Positions 57,706 to 64,000 of a stretch of 64,000 nucleotides of DNA are shown piece by piece. The first letter of the stretch is position 1. Every line of letters starts with the position of its first letter. The notes below the pieces were generated by a model that saw only the letters and a list, made by a program, of their open reading frames with translations, was not told the DNA's origin and did no database searches. Origin of the DNA: Budorcas taxicolor (taxonomy: Eukaryota; Chordata; Mammalia; Artiodactyla; Bovidae); the NCBI RefSeq assembly GCF_023091745.1, contig NC_068935.1, forward strand, positions 18,769,775 to 18,833,774. Direction: 5' to 3'. The translations under genes were made by a program, and so were the position numbers.

Positions 57706-58899
57706 ATAAACCACATACTAGGAGAAAATATTTACAATGTATCTGATAAAGGACTGATATCTGGGATATATAAAGATGAATAATCTAATAAAATGGGCAA
57801 AATATTTGAGCAGAATATTCATAAAATAAGATATGTGAATGGCCAATAAACACATGAATATGTAGTCCACATCATTAGTCATTAGGAAATCGTTTACTAA
57901 AATCACAATGAAAAAATAAATAAAACCACAATACCACTACACATCCACAAGAATGGCTAAAATTAAATAGATTGACAACACCAAAAGTTGTCAAGAATTT
58001 GGAGCCACTGGAATTTGCATACATTTTTGGTGGGAGTGTAAAGTGGTAGAACCACTTTGGAAAAGTATTTTGCAGTTACTTATAAAACTAAATGTACAGC
58101 AACCATAATACTGAAACATTGTACTCCTCAGTATTTTCACAAGAGAAATGAAATCATTAGTCCACACAAAACCTGTATATGAATGGTCATAGCATCTTTA
58201 TTCATAATACCTCCAAATTGGGAATAACTCATGGGTCCAGTGGTAGGTGAAAAACTGTGGTATGGTCATACAATGGAATATTACTCAGAATAAAAAGGAA
58301 TGAATTACTGATACACACAACAGCATGGATGAAACTTTAAAATATGCAGAATGAAGAATCCTAACACAAAAGAGTATCAACTTCATGACTCTTTACATAA
58401 AGTTCTAGAATAGGCAAAGTTAATCTATGATAAAAATACAAACAAAATGCAGGCAGGGATAAGAGGAGGAACTGAATGCTGAGGGGCATGAGGAACTTTC
58501 TGAAGTTTTGGTAACGTTCTATATCTTGAAAGAGGTCCAGGTTACATGTGTATTAATTTTTCATTTCTCACTGGTGGTTTAATGAAGATATATGCATCTC
58601 ATTTTTATGTAACTTTAATTAAAAAAAAATGTACCCTAAACCAATGCTGAGCTCTAGTTCATGATAGGTATGCTGAAGTATTTAGGAAGAAGTGTATCAT
58701 CATCTGTAACTTATCTTGACATGCATCAAAATAATAAGGGTGATAAATGGATAGAGGGATCAAGAGATGAAGTGTGTGATAATACAATATAAACTGTAGA
58801 ATATAGGTGCTTGGTATATAGGTGTTCACTGTGAAATTCTTTCAACTTCTTTGCTTTTAAATATTAATAAAATATTAGAGACAAAATAATGGTGGTTAT

Positions 58900-59571
58900 G
58901 ATTTATCCAGGTGTCCCTTATCTCCCCACATCTCTTCCTCTGTCTGATTTCTTAATGCTCACCCATATTTAGGATCTGAATTGCCCTCCCTTATTTTGTT
59001 CCTGGCTTATGACTTGTACCCTCACACTTCTTACTCCCCAGTGTTTCCCATAACTCACATCTGCCTCACTAACTCCATTTCAGAATATCCGTGGATAAGG
59101 GATGTGATCAACTTAGCCACTGGACCCTTCCAAGGGCCCTACCCCATCGGATGGAACCTCCCAGCTCAGGCTCCAATAGTGCTCCCTGGCTCCCACTGAA
59201 AAGGATTAGCTTGCAAAGATACAAGTTCACAGTGCAGAGGAAATTGCAATGGACACACAAAAGCATCCATCTTGGCCTGTACAGTTGAAGATGGCCTTGT
59301 GTGGGGCTTTTGTTCTACCTTATATCTAGATCAAGCATTTGACCTCAGTTTATTTCAGAGACTGTACAGAAATCAGGGTCCAGGTAGTGTCCACAGGGCC
59401 CTCCCAGACAAACCATGATATATTTGTTTAGGAACCAAGATGAAGTTCAGAGATCTTACAACTCCAACAGGCTTGATCACTGGTTCTCATCTTTATGTTC
59501 CTGAGTGATGGTTGTGAGTCAAGCTTAAAAGGAAATAAGTCTCCAAAACCTCCAGAACTGGATGCCAGAAC
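58900..59571. other. Unique sequence
   Basis: No gene or repeat is recognised; short plus-strand frames of 65-74 codons have no features. Confidence 0.5.
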
Positions 59572-60288
59572 ATCTAGTCCAGTGGTTCTCACCCTTCAGT
59601 TCAGTTCAGTTCAGTCCAGTCGCTCAGTCATGTCTCTTTGTGAGCCCATGGACTGTAGCACGCCAGGGCTCCCTGTCCATCACCAGCTCCCAGAGCTTAC
59701 TCAAACTCATGTCCATTGAGTCAGTGATGCCATCCAACCATCTCATCCTCTGCCGTCCCTTTCTCCTTCCACCTTCAATCTTTCCCACCATCAGGGTCTT
59801 TTCCAATGAGTCAGTTCTTCGCATCAGGTGGCCAAAATATTGGAGTTTCAGCATCAGCATCAGTCCTTCTAATGAATTTTCAGGACTGATTTCCTTTAGG
59901 ATGGATTGGTTGGATCTCCATGCAGTCCAAGGAACTCTCAAGAGTCTTCTCCAACACCACAGTTCAAAAGCATCCATTCTTTGGCACTCAGCTTTCTTAG
60001 AGTCCAGCTCTCACATCCATACATGACTACTGGAGAAACCATAGCTTTGACTAGATGGACTTTTGCTGGCAAAGTAATGTCTCTGCATTTTAATATGCTG
60101 TCTAGGTTCGTCATATCTTTTCTTCCAAAGAGCAAGAGTCCTTTAATTTCATGGCTGCAGTCAGTCACCATCTGCAGTGATTTTGGAGCCCCTCAAAATA
60201 AAGTCTGTCACTGTGTCCACTGTTTCCCCATCTATTTGCCATGAAGTGCTGGGACCAGATGCCATGATCTTAATTTTCAGAATGTTGA

Positions 60289-60604
60289 CTTTTTTTTTTC
60301 TTTATAGGGTGTTACCTTACAATTTCAACAGAACTTTATTAAAATATTTTTTATTTTATCAAGATACTTGTTCCATTTATTTTTTAATGCATAAAAGTTT
60401 TACAAAATTATTTTGTATTCATAAATACGAAAAATGAATTTTATGTATTCACCAATGCATAAAATACATAAAATTTTATGTATTCATAAATGCATAAAAT
60501 TTAAAGAATATGGACACTGGAAAGGAACAGGTCTGAGTTTGAATACTGTTGCTATCACTTACTAGGGTGAATCACCCAAGTTCACAACTTCAGTTTCTTT
60601 ATCT
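60289..60604 (-). pseudogene. Retrocopied polyadenylated transcript 3' end (processed pseudogene fragment)
   Basis: A 316-bp insertion in BovB is bracketed by GAATGTTGA at 60280-60288 and 60605-60613. On the minus strand it ends in an A-run (T-run 60290-60299 on the plus strand). A canonical AATAAA (TTTATT at 60335-60340) lies about 30 bases before that, exactly where a cleavage signal should be. Its other end, about 60525-60604, is MIR sequence in the opposite sense, and the middle is A+T-rich. This is what an L1-copied mRNA 3' UTR looks like. No coding part is present, so I cannot name the parent gene. Confidence 0.7.
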
Positions 60605-61468
60605 GAATGTTGAGTTTTAAGCCAACTTTTTCACTGTCCTCTTTTACTTTCATCAAGAGGCTCTTTGGTTCTTCTTCACTTTCTGCTGTAAGGGTGGTGT
60701 CATCTGCATATCTGAGGTTGTTGATATTTCTCCCGGCAATCTTGATTCCAGCTTGTGCTTCATCCAGTCTAGCGTTCCTCATGATGTACTCTGCATATAA
60801 GTTAAATAAGTAGGGTGACAATATACAGCCTTGATGTACTCCTTTCATGATTTTGAACCAATCTGTTATTCCATATCCAGTTCTAACTGTTCCTTCCTGA
60901 CCTGCATAAAGATTTCTCAGGAGGCAGGTAAGGTGGTCTGGTATTCCCATCTCTTTCAGAATTTTCCAGTTTGTTATGATCCACACAGTCAAAGGCTTTG
61001 GCATAGTCAATAAAACAGAAGTAGATGATTTTCTGGAACTCTTATTGCTTTTTCAATGATCCAACGGATGTTGGCAATTTGATCCCTGGTTCCTCTGCCT
61101 TTTCTAAATCCAGCTTGAACATCTGGAAGTTCACTGTTCACGTACTGTTGATGCCTGGCTCAGATAATTTTGAGCATTACTTTGATAGCATGTGAGATGA
61201 GTGCAATTGTGCAGTACTTTGAGCATTCTTTGGTGTTGCCTTTCTTTGGGATTGGAATGAAAACTGATCTTTTCCAGTCCTGTGGCCACTGCTGAGTTTT
61301 CCAAATTTGCTGGCATATTGAGTGCAGCACTTTCACAGCATCATCTTTTAAGATTTGAAATAGCTCAACTGGAATTCCATCACCTCCACTAGCTTTGTTT
61401 GTAGTGATGCTTCCTAAGGCCCATTTCACTTTGCATTCCAGGATGTCTTGCTCTAGGTGAGTGATCAC
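60582..61468 (-). pseudogene. BovB ORF remnant: reverse transcriptase blocks
   Basis: 61468-61160 (102 codons) has the ASGGDGIPVELFQIL, QQWPQDWKRSVF and IPIPKKGN blocks of the RT fingers. 61010-60582 (142 codons) resumes after motif A and carries GVHQGCILSPYLFNLYAEY and the YADD active site. Motif A, between the two blocks, is frameshifted. The first frame ends in ALISHAIKVMLKII. Confidence 0.85.
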
Positions 61469-61951
61469 ACCATCTTGATTATCTGGGTCATGAAGACATT
61501 TTTTTGTACAGTTCTTCTGTATATTCTTGCCACCTCTTCTTAATATCTTCTGCTTCTGTTAGGCTACACATTAAAATTACCTGGGCACTGATGTTTCTAA
61601 GGCTCCCTAAATGATTCTAGTGTGCAGGGCAAACAAGTTGGATTATCCCATTGGGATTAACTGGTAAAGCCATACTCATTGTGAAGATATTGAGAAATAC
61701 TTTCAATGAAGTTGGTAAGTGCCCTGAGACTTGAGTGCCCTGGACACCTCATCTCTTCCATTCCAGAGCCCCCAGACATTCCCACAATCAGTTATTAAAT
61801 GGTTAATGCCTGTCCAGCAAGAGTCCTTCAGAACCCTGCTTCAGCATTTAGCCAGATTTTATTCTAAATAGTCAGTGCCCAGTCCTGTACCCATTATGAA
61901 ATACTTCAAATGCCACTTCTGCAGCCAGTGCTGAGAACCACTGATCTGGTC

Positions 61952-63479
61952 AGTTCAGACAAGCATCTGAATCTTTTATCTGTACCACACTAAATAACTA
62001 GTCTGACTACATTGCTACCTCTGTCCATTGCATATAACCAGGCTTATGATCTTAAGCAAGTCATTTCCTCACGCTGAATCCCATCTGAAAAATAACAGGG
62101 TTTAACTAGATAATCTTTAGTCACGCTTCAAACTCTGAATTGAGTGGCACTGTGGCTCTACGAATCACAACTTCAGCAAAGCTAAAAGCATCTCCAGAGA
62201 AGTGAAAGCCAAACTGATCCAACGTCTTGTACACTGACCCAAACCAGCCAAAGAAAACTCAGAGGGCATGGTAACTGTATATTGTTCTTCTTAGGAGACA
62301 TGAATCTTTCTTAAAGCTGCACACCTCCCCCAACCCACCAAGTTATGGTTTGGAACTTGAAGCCTGGAGATGAATTCTTCCCAACTTGGGACAAAGATGC
62401 ACATATTATTAGAGCTGATTATGAAGTTATCCAATGTGCTTTTAAAGTATGGTCCTGACACTTCCACTTGCAGCTTCTTGCAGTAGTGCCCTGTACAGAG
62501 GGTGACATACTACAAGAAGACATAATCTGTTTTACTTGTTTCTTGTTTATTTGTCATCCATTTCATTGAGTAACCCCTTTGTTTGTGGATTATAGGGAAG
62601 AGAAGAAGTCAATTGGTTTTTATTGGTCCCTCCAGAAATTTAAACAGCTTCAAACTTTCCTCCCCCAGTCTATGCCTCTTTTGGCCAAGCATACCTTTCA
62701 TTTTACAATCTCATCACAACCCTCAGTGCTATGGCTTTTCAAGCACAGCTCACGTTATCTGGATCTTTTCACGGTTCACTTGATCTTTCCCAAGGCAGTG
62801 TTGCCAAGTGGTAACTGGAACAATGTTTACAATAATCTGAAGTGAGATGGTGAGTTGGCAATTATGTACTTCATACAATTCTTGTGAATGGCCTGAACTA
62901 TCCAGATCACTTGTCTATACTGAAAAATAAATAGTGTAGTTGCCAAATCATTTCACTTCATGTAGTGGACATATAACTTATCATCTTGCTAATATCTCTG
63001 AAAAGTATATATATAATACTGATCTATTATCCTGAGTAGGACCGATATCTCTCAAAGTGGTAAGCTTTGAGACTGTTACCCTGGGAAAGTTCATTGCAAA
63101 ACTCAGAGCCCACACCTCCATCTCCATTCCAATTGCTCTAGCCCAATGCACCAAACACTCCCCTGGTATTGATTATTCCCCATATCCCCTAAGCCAGACA
63201 CCAACAACCAAAGATGAGACTTAGCAGTCCAAGGAAACAGATGATCTTTTTACCCAATCAGACCAGAGAAGACTGCATTGAAATGGAAGGAAGGGACTAG
63301 ACACACTTATCAACCGAAAGTCTGATTGGCCTGGGCTGCTCCGTAGCCAACATTTGTGAGGAGCTGCCCAGATTGGTCTGTGACCCACTTCCCTTTGCAT
63401 CATCTTGAGACTCCACCATCTTCCTGAGATGAAAGTCCTCCCACAGTATGCATTTGGAATTTTCATAGTGTGCCCTTTA
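61952..63479. other. Mostly unique sequence
   Basis: About 62035-62145 is a sense MIR/MIRc-like piece (CTTAAGCAAGTCATTTCCTC, CTAGATAATCTTTAGTCACG). Nothing else is recognised. Confidence 0.5.
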
Positions 63480-63565
63480 CAAAGACCACCTGTAGCAGAG
63501 TCACTTGAAATACTATGTAAAATGCAGATCTATGAGCCCTATCACAACCAATAGATACAAACTAA
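63480..63565 (+). mobile_element. hAT MITE (MER5-like) fragment
   Basis: CCACCTGTAGCAGAGTCACT and ATGTAAAATGCAGATCTATG resemble the inner part of MER5-type elements. Termini are not visible. Confidence 0.45.
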
Positions 63566-64000
63566 AATTGTAGAACCATTGCTATTTATTTTGATAAAAT
63601 GACTTCATTTTCCTGAACGCTTATTTGCTCAATTAGCAAATGGAGCAGTTGTTTCCTACTTTACAGAGCTGCTTAGAGAGCATTTTCATTTACACAGTCT
63701 GTCACCATCTTCATTTTCAGCTCAAAGTATCTAAACTTAGAGGCATCTTTCACTCTAAATTGTTTCCCCACATCAAATTCTCCACATATATTAGTGGTGC
63801 CATCATAACCTCCAGGATCCCAGAATCAAACCTCAAAGTCCACAGCAACAAATTAGGAAGAATCCATTGTTTGTTTCTGGGTTTTTGTTGTTGTTGTTGC
63901 TGGTTTTTGTGGTTGGTTTTTCTTCCCCCCAGAGGAGGGAGAGAGTGGTAGATCAAGGCTTGCTTTGTTATCAGGCATAGACATTATCACAGCACAAACT
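63566..64000. other. Unique sequence with a short (TTG)n run
   Basis: Five TTG units at 63885-63899. Nothing else is recognised up to the window end. Confidence 0.55.

Larger units (their letters stand above)
54930..58880 (+). mobile_element. Old L1 (L1M/L1ME-class), mosaic, with three younger insertions
   Basis: Recognisable parts in order: an ORF1-region block at about 56100-56900 (CAGTGAACTTGAAGATTGAC, CAAACTGATTGATCAAAGAT, GTTCTTCAGGTTGAGGGAAA), the 3' part of ORF2 at 57190-58350 (GGATATCCAAACAGAAAAAA, CAATGGAATATTACTCAGAA), and an L1ME-type 3' UTR at 58350-58880. It is interrupted at 55666-55976, 56954-57052 and 57484-57705. All coding frames are destroyed. Confidence 0.7.
59597..61562 (-). 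mobile_element. BovB LINE, 5'-truncated, inside the hAT MITE
   Basis: BovB pieces at 59597-60288 (3' end and C-terminal coding region) and 60605-61562 (RT and linker) are separated by a 316-bp insertion with its own TSD. The GTTCAGTTCAGTTCAG 3' repeats are at the left and the linker (TCTTCTGCTTCTGTTAGG) is at the right edge. Confidence 0.9.
59580..61943. mobile_element. hAT-type MITE (MER5-like) split by BovB
   Basis: The left end CAGTGGTTCTCACCCT and right end GAGAACCACTG are the inverted termini of Charlie-type hAT elements. The 8-bp target duplications are ATCTAGTC at 59572-59579 and ATCTGGTC at 61944-61951, with one transition. Inside, GGCTACACATTAAAATTACC continues the MITE after the BovB at about 61563. 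It is non-autonomous and has no transposase. Confidence 0.78.

Overview
This window looks like a stretch of ruminant (pecoran) nuclear genome with no gene I can demonstrate. It is full of repeats specific to or typical of that group: BovB (an RTE-clade LINE), Bov-tA/Bov-A2/ART2-type tRNA-derived SINEs, artiodactyl CHR-type SINEs, L1-BT, a BTLTR1-like LTR and mariner-type miniature elements. They lie on a background of older mammalian repeats (MIR, L2-like, L1M-class, hAT MITE). Cattle, sheep, goat or a relative are all possible; I cannot separate them by eye. Every long open frame I examined is a decayed transposon frame or a chance frame. Family names were assigned by recognition, not by a library search, so most edges are approximate. 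Edges tied to target-site duplications (TSDs) are exact.

Layout. 1-3079: a BovB copy in two opposite-facing pieces (5' inversion). 3421-5347: a second BovB with a long TSD. 5583-9700: a cluster of Bov-tA SINEs, including a three-unit tandem, among MIR remnants. 9740-10810: an old L1 3' end. 10811-16290: mostly unique DNA. 16300-17130: the only CpG island, the best candidate for a promoter. 17140-19020: unique DNA with a few old repeats. 19025-22690: an old antisense L1 holding a BovB that itself holds a SINE. 22688-25691: BovB pieces, including a 2.4 kb copy with three open blocks.

25704-28035: mostly unique. 28040-29214: one CHR SINE cut by two unrelated solo LTRs. 29215-31787: unique with MIR. 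31795-33080: CHR SINE and two L1 3' ends. 33636-35583: a BovB split by a 1.29 kb solo LTR. 36211-37000: a MIR split by a mariner MITE and a SINE. 37241-43047: a near full-length, dead L1-BT on the minus strand. 43060-52080: BovB, SINE and L1 fragments in unique DNA, with a polypyrimidine tract. 52080-58880: L1 fragments and other ancient repeats with younger insertions. 59580-61943: an hAT MITE split by a BovB, itself split by what looks like a retrocopied mRNA 3' end. 61944-64000: mostly unique.

The genes do not work together in any system. What the window offers is a readable insertion history, because many nested elements keep intact TSDs. I did not find an undescribed defence, metabolic or regulatory system. 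The items most worth checking are the CpG island, the polyadenylated retrocopy at 60289-60604, the two LTRs inside one SINE, and the 5'-inverted BovB with its opposite-facing neighbour.
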